10,017 bases of DNA from Candidatus Methanomethylophilaceae archaeon. Its GTDB lineage: Archaea; Thermoplasmatota; Thermoplasmata; Methanomassiliicoccales; Methanomethylophilaceae. Shown here one piece after another: positions 1-5,991 of the stretch (the stretch's first letter is position 1; the number at the start of each line of letters is the position of its first letter). The DNA lies in the NCBI GenBank assembly GCA_017395275.1, contig JAFPVN010000236.1, positions 1 through 10,017 of the forward strand, in the 5' to 3' direction. The notes beneath the pieces were generated by a model. The model saw nothing but the letters and a program-made list of their open reading frames with translations, was not told where the DNA came from and did not search any database. A program made the translations under genes and the position numbers.

Positions 1-1535
1 ACTATCGGCATGTCCATGTCCTTCCAGATAATGCGGCCGTCTCCCTTGACAATGGAGTCATCGATCCTCTTCCTCTCCTCCTCGGTCAGGGAATCCCTGC
101 CGGTCCCGGAACGGATGACGTGGTCCATGATGCATCTGCAGATCTTCTCGATGACTACTCTCTTGGCCTCTGCTATGAAGTGGCCGATATCCATGCCCGC
201 CTTCCGCGCGAGCAGTCCGACGGCCATGCGGGATGCTTCCGTATCGTACTCCCCGTAGGTCCCCTCCGCTGCTAGTATGTCCGTCGGAGTCACGCCTATG
301 CGGGTGACGTATCCCTCGGTCTCGAGACCTTTGAGATCGAATCTTCCGTAGGATATCCCCGTGGCCTCCGAGACCTGCCTGGCCGACTGCGGACGGTCCG
401 TGATGGCCTTCAGGAAAAGGATGTCGTCATCGGTCAGATACGAGTGCCTGTCGTTGGACGCGAGGGTATAGAATTCCGTGTCTGGCACTTCGTCGGAAGG
501 GGATAAATCCAGTGATCCCAATGATGCGATACGATCCCGTATCCCCGGCCACTTGGAGGCCGCTACGCATATCGGAATTATGCGTATCGGATCGAGCACA
601 AGACCGCCCCTCTCGACGGAGATCCTGCTGTCGCCGCCAATGCCGTAAGTACTGACATCCGCCGCCCTCACCCTCGTCCTGTGGCCTCCGACCACGGCCC
701 CAGAATCGAGCGTGCGGACGAACCCGCCGTTGATCATCCCGAGGTCGGTGGTGGTCCCTCCGATGTCGGCTATCAGTGCATCCTTCACACCGGAATGCAC
801 CATGGCGCTGGTGAGGCTGGAGGCGGGACCGGACATGATGGTCTCTATAGGTCTCCTGACCGCGGTCTTGGCGTTCATGATGGATCCGTCCCCGCGGACT
901 ATCATCAGCGGGGCGTCGATGCCCATATCCCCGAGGGCCTTCTCCACTGCCTGTATCAGGTCGAGGATGGTTGGGATCAGTCCCGCGTTGATTATCGCGG
1001 TGTTTGTCCTGGCCTTGAATCCCAGTTTGGACGTCAGTTCGTGTCCGCAGACCACCGGGATCCCCAGCATCCTCTCGGCCATGGACCTCACCGTCCTCTC
1101 CTGGCTGGGGTTCCTGACGCTCATGTATCCCGCCACCGCGAGCACGTCCACCTTCCCGCGCATCCTCTCAAGAATACCCTTCACATCGCCGGGACTGAGC
1201 TTCGTCACGGTGCCCCCTTTGAGGTCCAGCTGCGCGTCGAGATACTCGGACCTCTCCACGCCCACCGTGTACCCGTACTTCCTTCCGATAGTGACCAGTC
1301 CGACGCGGCATCTCTTCCCCTCCACTATGGAGTTGGTCGCCAGCGTGGACGACAGGGACACTATGGAGATGTCCTCCCGGATCTAGAGTCCCTTGAGGGA
1401 ATCGACGATACCGACTATCAGGTCGTCCCTGGTGGTAAGGGCCTTGGAGCGGCGGACGATGCGGTTGGTGTCCATGTCTATGACGACGGAGTCGGTGTAA
1501 GTCCCGCCGGTGTCGATCCCCAGTCCGAAAACCAT
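1..1535 (-). CDS. Hydantoinase/oxoprolinase family protein, 3'-truncated by window, with in-frame TAG
   Basis: This is an ATP-dependent hydantoinase/5-oxoprolinase-type protein (HyuA-like, ASKHA fold). The family opens cyclic amides, but the substrate here cannot be told. It starts at ATG 1535 and stays in frame to the window edge, 511 codons, interrupted only by TAG at codon 51. Visible motifs are the first phosphate loop GIDTGGTYTD (residues 6-15), the family signature SLSSTLATNSIVEG (60-73), SGPASS (235-240), the second phosphate loop DIGGTTTD (257-264) and GIGGDS (298-303). A winged-helix-like stretch (about 367-413) precedes GVTPTDIL (414-421), an arrangement I associate with HyuA-like proteins of anaerobes. 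A TATA-like box lies about 26 bp upstream of the ATG, so the mRNA is probably leaderless. The gene is divergent from the CoA ligase. Motifs on both sides of the TAG and the intact promoter argue against an old pseudogene. Family assignment is firm; function and decoding of TAG are open. Confidence 0.85.
1383..1385 (-). other. In-frame amber (TAG) codon, candidate pyrrolysine site
   Basis: Codon 51 of the hydantoinase-family gene reads TAG, and the same frame continues at once into IREDISIVSLSSTLATN and stays open for the remaining 460 visible codons. The position falls between the conserved N-terminal ATP loop and the conserved SLSSTLATN motif. As I recall the family, this linker is variable in sequence and length. 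In Methanomassiliicoccales and Methanosarcinaceae, TAG can be read as pyrrolysine. A recent nonsense mutation or a sequencing error are the alternatives. Ending here would give a 50-residue peptide holding only the first ATP-binding loop. Confidence 0.65.
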
Positions 1536-1557
1536 GGTCCGTGCATCGTGTCGACCC

Positions 1558-1565
1558 TAATAATC
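1558..1565 (-). promoter_or_regulatory. TATA box of the hydantoinase-family gene
   Basis: On the minus strand this reads ATTATTAG, an AT-rich island in GC-rich DNA. Its centre is about 26 bp from the ATG at 1535, the usual archaeal spacing between TATA box and transcription start. It therefore predicts transcription starting at or next to the start codon. Confidence 0.6.
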
Positions 1566-1568
1566 CTT

Positions 1569-1586
1569 GGCACGCGCGGCACGCGC
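1569..1586. repeat. Tandem direct repeat GGCACGCGC x2 between divergent promoters
   Basis: The 9-mer GGCACGCGC occurs twice without a gap (1569-1577, 1578-1586), followed by GCG. It sits between the TATA box of the hydantoinase gene (1558-1565) and that of the CoA ligase (1595-1602), so a bound protein would touch both promoters. A role as operator is inferred. Confidence 0.5.
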
Positions 1587-1594
1587 GCGTTACC

Positions 1595-1602
1595 CTTATT
1601 AA
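1595..1602 (+). promoter_or_regulatory. TATA box of the CoA ligase gene
   Basis: CTTATTAA predicts transcription from about 1625, which leaves a leader of roughly 39 nt before ATG 1664. Unlike its neighbours, this gene therefore has a 5' untranslated region. Confidence 0.55.
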
Positions 1603-1623
1603 TGACCTATCCGTTGTCCGACC

Positions 1624-1648
1624 TACCGTGCTAAATGATAGCACAGTA
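1624..1648 (+). promoter_or_regulatory. Inverted repeat at the transcription start / 5' end of the CoA ligase leader
   Basis: GTGCTA (1628-1633) and TAGCAC (1639-1644) are perfect complements around a five-base loop AATGA. After one mismatch, TAC (1624-1626) pairs with GTA (1646-1648). The repeat begins at the predicted transcription start and ends three bases before the Shine-Dalgarno site GAGGT. It could be a DNA operator or an mRNA hairpin that affects ribosome access. Confidence 0.5.
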
Positions 1649-1651
1649 CAC

Positions 1652-1656
1652 GAGGT
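1652..1656 (+). promoter_or_regulatory. Shine-Dalgarno site deciding the CoA ligase start
   Basis: GAGGT lies 7 bases before ATG 1664. This fixes the start there and not at the upstream in-frame ATG at 1541, which lies before the TATA box and would add 41 residues unlike the family. Confidence 0.75.
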
Positions 1657-1663
1657 AAATAGG

Positions 1664-2965
1664 ATGGCCTTCCTGGATGAGAAATTCGAGACTATGCCCG
1701 TCGATGAGATCAAAGCCATGCAGCTCAAGCTGCTCAAGGAGCTTATCGAGAGGACGTATAGGGAATCGAAGTTCTACAGGGAGAAGATGGACAAGGCGGG
1801 CGTGAAGCCCGAGGACATCCAGACCCTGGACGACATAAGGAAGCTGCCCATGATGGTCAAGACAGACCTCAGGGACAACTACCCCGACAAGCTCTTCGTC
1901 AGGCCCTACGAGGACCTCGTGAGGATCCACGTCTCGTCCGGTACCACCGGGAAACCGACGGTGGTGGGATACACGCAGACCGACCTCGACAACTGGGCGC
2001 TCTCGCTCCAGCGCGGTATGGTCTCCTTCGGCGCATCCAAGAAGGACGTCCTCCAGAACGCCCACGGGTACGGGCTGTTCACCGGAGGGATCGGAGTGCA
2101 TGAGGCGGCCACGAAACTGGGACTGACGGTCATCCCCGCAAGCACCGGCAACACCAACCGTCAGATCGACATGCTCTGCGACCTGCCCGTGACGCTGTTC
2201 GCGGGTACGCCGTCATACCTTTTCCACATCGCCGACGTATGCGACCAGAAGGGCATCGACATCAGGAGGGACACCAAGCTCCACATGGCCATCTCCGGAG
2301 GGGAACCCTGGTCCGAGTCCATGAGGCAGAAGCTGTACGAAAGGACCGGCATCAAGATGTACAACTGCTACGGCGCCAGCGAGTTCTACGGACCCATGTT
2401 CCTGGAGTGCACCGAGCAGAACGGATTCCACATCTGGGGAGATCTGGCACTTATCGAGATCCTCGACGAGCAGGGCAACCCCGTCAAGGAGGGCGAGAGA
2501 GGTGCGATAGTCATCACCATGCTCAAGAAGGAGGCGTTCCCGCTCATCAGGTACAAGATCGGTGACGTTTCGTCACTCACTTGGGAGAAGTGCAAGTGCG
2601 GAAGGACGCACCCCCGTCTCATGAGGCTGTCCGGAAGGACCGACGACATGATGGTCATACGCGGAGTGAACGTGTTCCCCTCGCAGATCGAGACCGTCAT
2701 CGGGGAGATGCCCTTCCTCAGCACGTTCTATCACCTCACCGTGACCAACGACAACTACATGGACCACCTGCTGGTGGAGGTCGAGCTCAACGAGAAGTAC
2801 CTCACAGAGGACATGAACGAGCTGAACAAGATGGCATCCACCTTGGACAGGAGACTGAAGGACATCCTGAACATCATGGCCGAGGTGAAGCTCGCGCTGC
2901 CGGGCACCCTGCCGAGGTTCGAGGGCAAGGCCAAGCACGTCACGGACAACAGGTCCTACGAATGA
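1664..2965 (+). CDS. paaK: Phenylacetate--CoA ligase family protein (AMP-forming)
   Basis: The protein has 433 residues, the normal length for PaaK-type ligases, which activate an aryl acid with ATP to an acyl-AMP and transfer it to CoA in the cytoplasm. It shows the P-loop SSGTTGKP (91-98), ISGGEPW (210-216), YGASEFYGP (236-244), the ribose-binding RYKIGD (296-301), CKCGR (310-314), GRTDDMMVIRGVNVFPSQIE (324-343) and a C-terminal PRFEGKAK (417-424), whose lysines suit the adenylation half-reaction. In methanogens these ligases are usually linked to aryl-acetate or indole-acetate metabolism around 2-oxoacid:ferredoxin oxidoreductases, but no such gene is next door, so the substrate is unknown. 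It is transcribed alone, divergently from the hydantoinase gene, with a structured leader, and ends in TGA 24 bases before a strong hairpin. The family call is certain; the physiological acid is inferred. Confidence 0.93.
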   Translation: MAFLDEKFETMPVDEIKAMQLKLLKELIERTYRESKFYREKMDKAGVKPEDIQTLDDIRKLPMMVKTDLRDNYPDKLFVRPYEDLVRIHVSSGTTGKPTVVGYTQTDLDNWALSLQRGMVSFGASKKDVLQNAHGYGLFTGGIGVHEAATKLGLTVIPASTGNTNRQIDMLCDLPVTLFAGTPSYLFHIADVCDQKGIDIRRDTKLHMAISGGEPWSESMRQKLYERTGIKMYNCYGASEFYGPMFLECTEQNGFHIWGDLALIEILDEQGNPVKEGERGAIVITMLKKEAFPLIRYKIGDVSSLTWEKCKCGRTHPRLMRLSGRTDDMMVIRGVNVFPSQIETVIGEMPFLSTFYHLTVTNDNYMDHLLVEVELNEKYLTEDMNELNKMASTLDRRLKDILNIMAEVKLALPGTLPRFEGKAKHVTDNRSYE

Positions 2966-2988
2966 GCCAGACGCGGTAAAACGTGAAC

Positions 2989-3018
2989 GTCCCGTCCGTC
3001 ATCGGATGACGGCGGGAC
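2989..3018 (+). terminator. Strong hairpin downstream of the CoA ligase gene
   Basis: Bases 2989-2994 pair with 3013-3018, and 2996-3002 pair with 3006-3012, giving 13 base pairs with one bulged T (2995) and a three-base loop CGG. It starts 23 bases after the TGA. No long T-run follows directly; the first is TTTT at 3029, inside the SRP promoter. It may be a 3' stabiliser or processing signal more than a classic intrinsic terminator. Confidence 0.55.
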
Positions 3019-3061
3019 AACAATCACATTTTAATACGGTTACTGTATCGCGTGATTGTTG
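3018..3061. promoter_or_regulatory. 10-bp inverted repeat flanking the SRP RNA TATA box
   Basis: CAACAATCAC (3018-3027) and GTGATTGTTG (3052-3061) are perfect reverse complements, 24 bases apart. The left arm abuts the upstream side of the TATA box TTTTAATA, and the right arm covers the predicted transcription start. This looks like a regulator site or a hairpin in read-through RNA. Confidence 0.5.
3029..3036 (+). promoter_or_regulatory. TATA box of the SRP RNA gene
   Basis: TTTTAATA is centred about 27 bp before position 3060, where the RNA is expected to begin from its closing helix. It gives the RNA a promoter separate from the upstream CoA ligase. Confidence 0.65.
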
Positions 3062-3363
3062 GGCTAGACCGGGATGCTTGGCGTATCCTTGTATACCGAA
3101 ACCGTCAACATGCGGAGGTGACAGCATGGGACGGGGTCTATGGAAACTGCAGGCCCACAGAGAGACTATGAAATCCTGTCTTGCGGGGTTGGCGTCTGTC
3201 TACGAAGCAACCGGAGGGTTGCCGAGGATTCACTAATCGCAGAAACCGGGTCAGGCCCTGACGGGAGCAGCCTTACTGTGAACCACTGACGCTCGCAGGG
3301 TAACGGGGTTGAGGATTGAAGTGACAAACCTGCAGTGGAAGTTGCCTCAACCCATGTGGCCCA
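3060..3363 (+). ncRNA. ffs: Archaeal signal recognition particle 7S RNA
   Basis: This is the RNA scaffold of the SRP, which targets ribosomes making membrane and secreted proteins. The 5' domain GGGCTAGACCGGG... with CCGAAACCG and GGTGACAGCATGGGACGG matches archaeal 7S RNA. Helix 6 is GCAACC-GGAG-GGTTGC (3207-3222), with the GNAR loop bound by SRP19. The helix 8 region is GTCAGG-CCC (3250-3258), loop UGAC, GGG-AGCAGCC (3263-3272), the SRP54 site, followed by the conserved GTGAACCACTGACGCTCGCA (3278-3297). Helix 5 includes 3146-3153 paired with 3329-3336. The ends close with 3060-3066 pairing with 3357-3363, which sets the boundaries at about 304 nt, normal for archaea. The loop of helix 8 is odd: GGAA is expected. 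The 3' end lies 7 bases from the stop of the convergent gene. Confidence 0.95.
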
Positions 3364-3370
3364 GCACTTC

Positions 3371-4351
3371 TCAGTTCTTCCTTACGGGAGAGCATCCCGT
3401 GATTATATCCTTCTCGAAGTCGAAGAGGACGGCCTCCTCGCTTCCGGACTTGAGGATGAGTTTGTGGCCGTCGGTGACCTTACCGACGACGGCTCCCGCG
3501 CATCCGACCTCGGAGAAGTGGTCGATGATCCTCTGGGAGTTCTCGGGCGGGCATGCGAAGACGAATCCGCATCCCTGGTAGGCCAGGATCCACTGGATGT
3601 AGTTGATCTCCTCGGGTGCGGGTATCCTGTCCATGTCAACGACCGCGCCCTTGCCGGAGGACTCCAGCATCATCCCCAGCGTTCCGACGCATCCGGGGTT
3701 GCTCATGTCCTTGGCGGAATGGCACAATTGTTCCCTGGCTATGACGCACATCATGTCCATCTGGTCCTGGACCAGCTTATCGTCCTTCTCGGTGGTGGTG
3801 TCCCATGCGTAGGGGATCACGTCGGGGAAGTGCCCGTCCAGATCCATCACGAACACCACGTCGTCCCCCGCCTTGGCGGAGTCGCTCCTGATGAGGTCGG
3901 TCTTGGGGACGGTACCGATGATGGAGATGTCCACGGCCTGATAGCTGCAGTCGGGGTGCGTGTGGCCTCCCACAATCGGCACGTTGAACTTCTGGACCGC
4001 GCGCTCCATGCCCCTGAGGATGCGGGAGCAGATCCTGTCGTGCTGTGTGGACATCACGTCCACCATGGCCAGAGGCTTCCCTCCCATTGCGGCGATGTCG
4101 TTCACGTTGACGAGAACGGCGTAGTATCCGGCCAGATACGGGTCCGCTGCGACCAGGGATTCCATGATCCCGTCTGCGGCGAAGAGGATGTAACTGTCCC
4201 CGTGCTCGATCGCTGCCGCATCCTCCCCCTCCGACGCCGCTATGTGGGCGAAGGTGTTGGTGGGGAGCAGCTTCACGATCTCATGGATCGTGTTCTTCCT
4301 GGTGATACCGGGGAATGACCTGATGGCGGATACAATCGGCTCGAGTTGCAT
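3371..4351 (-). CDS. Methanogenesis marker protein 2 (AIR synthase/PurM-like family)
   Basis: The protein has 326 residues of the PurM/SelD/HypE-like ATP-binding superfamily, closest by recollection to methanogenesis marker 2, which is confined to methanogens and has no settled reaction. Visible motifs are GEDAA (42-46), FAADG (57-61), VNVNDIAAMGGKPL (81-94), which is the dimer/ATP signature of the superfamily, GGHTHPD (128-134), and AKDMSNPGCVGTLGMMLESS (213-232). The length fits. The start ATG at 4351 lies about 26 bp from a TATA box, so the mRNA is probably leaderless. No terminator is visible after its TGA, and read-through would run antisense into the SRP RNA gene. The neighbouring protease is divergent. 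Superfamily is certain. The marker-2 label rests on overall resemblance and should be confirmed with its family model. There is no Cys/Sec loop suggesting a selenophosphate synthetase. Confidence 0.82.
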   Translation of the reverse strand: MQLEPIVSAIRSFPGITRKNTIHEIVKLLPTNTFAHIAASEGEDAAAIEHGDSYILFAADGIMESLVAADPYLAGYYAVLVNVNDIAAMGGKPLAMVDVMSTQHDRICSRILRGMERAVQKFNVPIVGGHTHPDCSYQAVDISIIGTVPKTDLIRSDSAKAGDDVVFVMDLDGHFPDVIPYAWDTTTEKDDKLVQDQMDMMCVIAREQLCHSAKDMSNPGCVGTLGMMLESSGKGAVVDMDRIPAPEEINYIQWILAYQGCGFVFACPPENSQRIIDHFSEVGCAGAVVGKVTDGHKLILKSGSEEAVLFDFEKDIITGCSPVRKN

Positions 4352-4358
4352 CGACGGC

Positions 4359-4369
4359 TGATGGCATCA
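4359..4369. promoter_or_regulatory. Palindrome TGATG-G-CATCA between TATA box and start
   Basis: An 11-base perfect palindrome with a single central base lies 8-18 bases upstream of the marker-2 start codon, downstream of its TATA box. A protein bound here would block initiation. It is short, so chance is possible. Confidence 0.3.
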
Positions 4370-4372
4370 TCC

Positions 4373-4380
4373 CTATAAAA
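4373..4380 (-). promoter_or_regulatory. TATA box of the marker-2 gene
   Basis: On the minus strand this reads TTTTATAG, centred about 26 bp from the ATG at 4351. It predicts a leaderless transcript. Confidence 0.65.
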
Positions 4381-4417
4381 GAGGGTCGGTCTGGCTTTTC
4401 CCTTATCCTAAAAAACA

Positions 4418-4423
4418 TTAATA
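4418..4423 (+). promoter_or_regulatory. Probable TATA box of the site-2 protease gene
   Basis: TTAATA, preceded by an A-run (4409-4415), predicts transcription from about 4446 and a leader of around 10 bases before the TTG at 4456. The A-rich run itself is an alternative box that would start transcription nearer 4437. Confidence 0.4.
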
Positions 4424-4455
4424 GTTCATCGCCCATCAACCGCACGGTATTTCAC

Positions 4456-5991
4456 TTGGAGACAGTCTACATCGTCCTGCTGGCCCTTCTGGTCGTCTAC
4501 ATCCCCATCTACATCTACGTGAGGAAGAGCGAGAAGGCCCACGAGAAGGGTTTCGTGCCATACGGCCCCACCATCATGATCAGGACGAAATGGGGACTGA
4601 AGCTCATGGACCGCATGGCCAAGTACAAGCGCTTCTGGAACGTCATGGGATACGTCTCCCTGGGGGTCTCCCTGGTGCTGGCGATAATCATCGTCACCAT
4701 TCTGGCAATAGATCTGTCGGTGCTCCCGCAGATGTTCGGAAGGTCAGGGATCGGTATCGAGTATGCTCTGGCGATCCCGGGACTCAACCCGATGCTCCCC
4801 ATAGTCTACGGCATCATCGGACTGGTTGTGGCGATGGTGATCCACGAGATGGCCCACGGCATACAGTCCCGCGCCAACGACATCGGCGTGGATTCCTCGG
4901 GGATACTGTACGGAGTGGTCCCCCTGGGAGCGTTCGTCGAGCCCAACGAGGAGCAGACCGCCAAGGCATCCAGGAAGGCGAGGATGCACGTCTACGCCGC
5001 CGGGATAACCACGAACACATTCATGGCGATCATCACCTTCGCTATCATGTTCTTCGCCATGACCAACTGCCTGGTCAGCGACTACAGCGACAACGCCGCC
5101 GTGTATGCGGTGGTATCCGATACGGAAGCATACGACCTCGAGATTGAAGCGTCGTCCATCATACTGTCGGTGGACGGCAACAACGTGGACGCGGACGGTC
5201 TGGTGGATTACATCAAGACGCACCACACCGCCGACCTCCGCCATGACGTCACCTTCCTGTACAAAGGTACGGAATACTCGCACAATATGGCGCTGGGCGC
5301 CTGTATAGTCGGGATAACATCGGACAGTCCCGCCTCGAATTCGGGGATGAAGAAGGGCGGATTCATCATGTCGATCGACGGCATCGATGTCAGCACGCCC
5401 GAGGACTTCTCCGACATCATGACGAACACGCACCCCGGGCAGACCATAACCCTGACATACATGAACTACGACAGTGCCAGCAAGTCGTTTTTGACACCCG
5501 TGACCGAGGACATCGTTCTCGACACCAGGGGCGACAAGGGATTCCTCGGCGTCAGCACGTCCATATCGGGCATATCCGTGACGACGCCCAGGATAATGGT
5601 GGACACCGGCATCAACCCCCTCTACGGGAAGGAGGGCCTCCAGGATTCCGCCATGGGCCTGCTGTCCTACATAAGCATGCCCTTCAAGGGATTCTCGCCC
5701 ATCCCCGAGTCCGTCACCTGGTGGTACGACAACGGCGATGCGTTCTGGATCTTCATCTGGATAGTCTACTGGATATTTTGGCTGGACATCGTCCTCGCGA
5801 TATCCAACGCCCTTCCGGCGCTCCCCTTCGACGGCGGACTGCTCCTTGTAGGACTTTTGGATTGGCTGTACGAGAAGGGCGGGGTCAAGGAAGAGAAGGC
5901 CAGGGACGAGTACGTCGGAGCGACGGCGAACGTGATATCCTACGCCATGCTCGGCATACTGGTCCTGGTGCTGGTAGCGATCATAATCTGA
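4456..5991 (+). CDS. Site-2 protease family membrane metalloprotease with PDZ region
   Basis: This 511-residue intramembrane zinc metalloprotease (M50) cuts substrates within the membrane. The zinc motif HEMAH is at 130-134 inside a membrane helix (about 113-136), and the third ligand lies in NALPALPFDGG (451-461, D459). Other membrane segments are at about 4-22, 66-88, 183-204, 430-450 and 493-511. Between residues about 215 and 375 is an extramembrane region with a PDZ domain: ITSDSPASNSGMKKGGFIMSIDG (287-309) is the typical carboxylate-loop segment. The YGPTIMIRT...GLKLMDRMAKYKRFW block (36-61) suits archaeal family members. It starts with TTG, since no ATG or GTG fits before the first helix. 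Its TGA overlaps the convergent mptE end by 11 bases. Likely targets are membrane-bound regulators or leftover signal peptides, but none is visible here. Confidence 0.93.
   Translation: METVYIVLLALLVVYIPIYIYVRKSEKAHEKGFVPYGPTIMIRTKWGLKLMDRMAKYKRFWNVMGYVSLGVSLVLAIIIVTILAIDLSVLPQMFGRSGIGIEYALAIPGLNPMLPIVYGIIGLVVAMVIHEMAHGIQSRANDIGVDSSGILYGVVPLGAFVEPNEEQTAKASRKARMHVYAAGITTNTFMAIITFAIMFFAMTNCLVSDYSDNAAVYAVVSDTEAYDLEIEASSIILSVDGNNVDADGLVDYIKTHHTADLRHDVTFLYKGTEYSHNMALGACIVGITSDSPASNSGMKKGGFIMSIDGIDVSTPEDFSDIMTNTHPGQTITLTYMNYDSASKSFLTPVTEDIVLDTRGDKGFLGVSTSISGISVTTPRIMVDTGINPLYGKEGLQDSAMGLLSYISMPFKGFSPIPESVTWWYDNGDAFWIFIWIVYWIFWLDIVLAISNALPALPFDGGLLLVGLLDWLYEKGGVKEEKARDEYVGATANVISYAMLGILVLVLVAIII

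Noticed and set aside
1383..1385. Amber codon as proof of a pseudogene
   Set aside because: No second stop or frameshift, conserved motifs on both sides and a good promoter make decay unlikely, though a fresh nonsense mutation is not excluded.
681..1634. 317-codon plus-strand open frame
   Set aside because: It lies antisense to the hydantoinase-family gene, in register with its codons. The GC-rich third positions suppress stops on the opposite strand, and the translation resembles no protein.
1541..1663. 41-codon upstream extension of the CoA ligase
   Set aside because: It starts before the TATA box, and family length and the Shine-Dalgarno site support ATG 1664.
3207..3222. GGAG loop of SRP helix 6 as unusual
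   Set aside because: GNAR loops at this place are normal for the SRP19 site in archaea.
3006..3236. 76-codon plus-strand open frame
   Set aside because: It lies across the SRP promoter and SRP RNA. The RNA conservation explains the sequence.
3335..4318. 327-codon plus-strand open frame
   Set aside because: It is antisense to the marker-2 gene, runs into the SRP RNA gene, and has a low-complexity His/Val/Asp-rich translation without motifs.
4744..5433. 229-codon minus-strand open frame
   Set aside because: It is antisense to the site-2 protease, with a Val/His-rich translation and no promoter.
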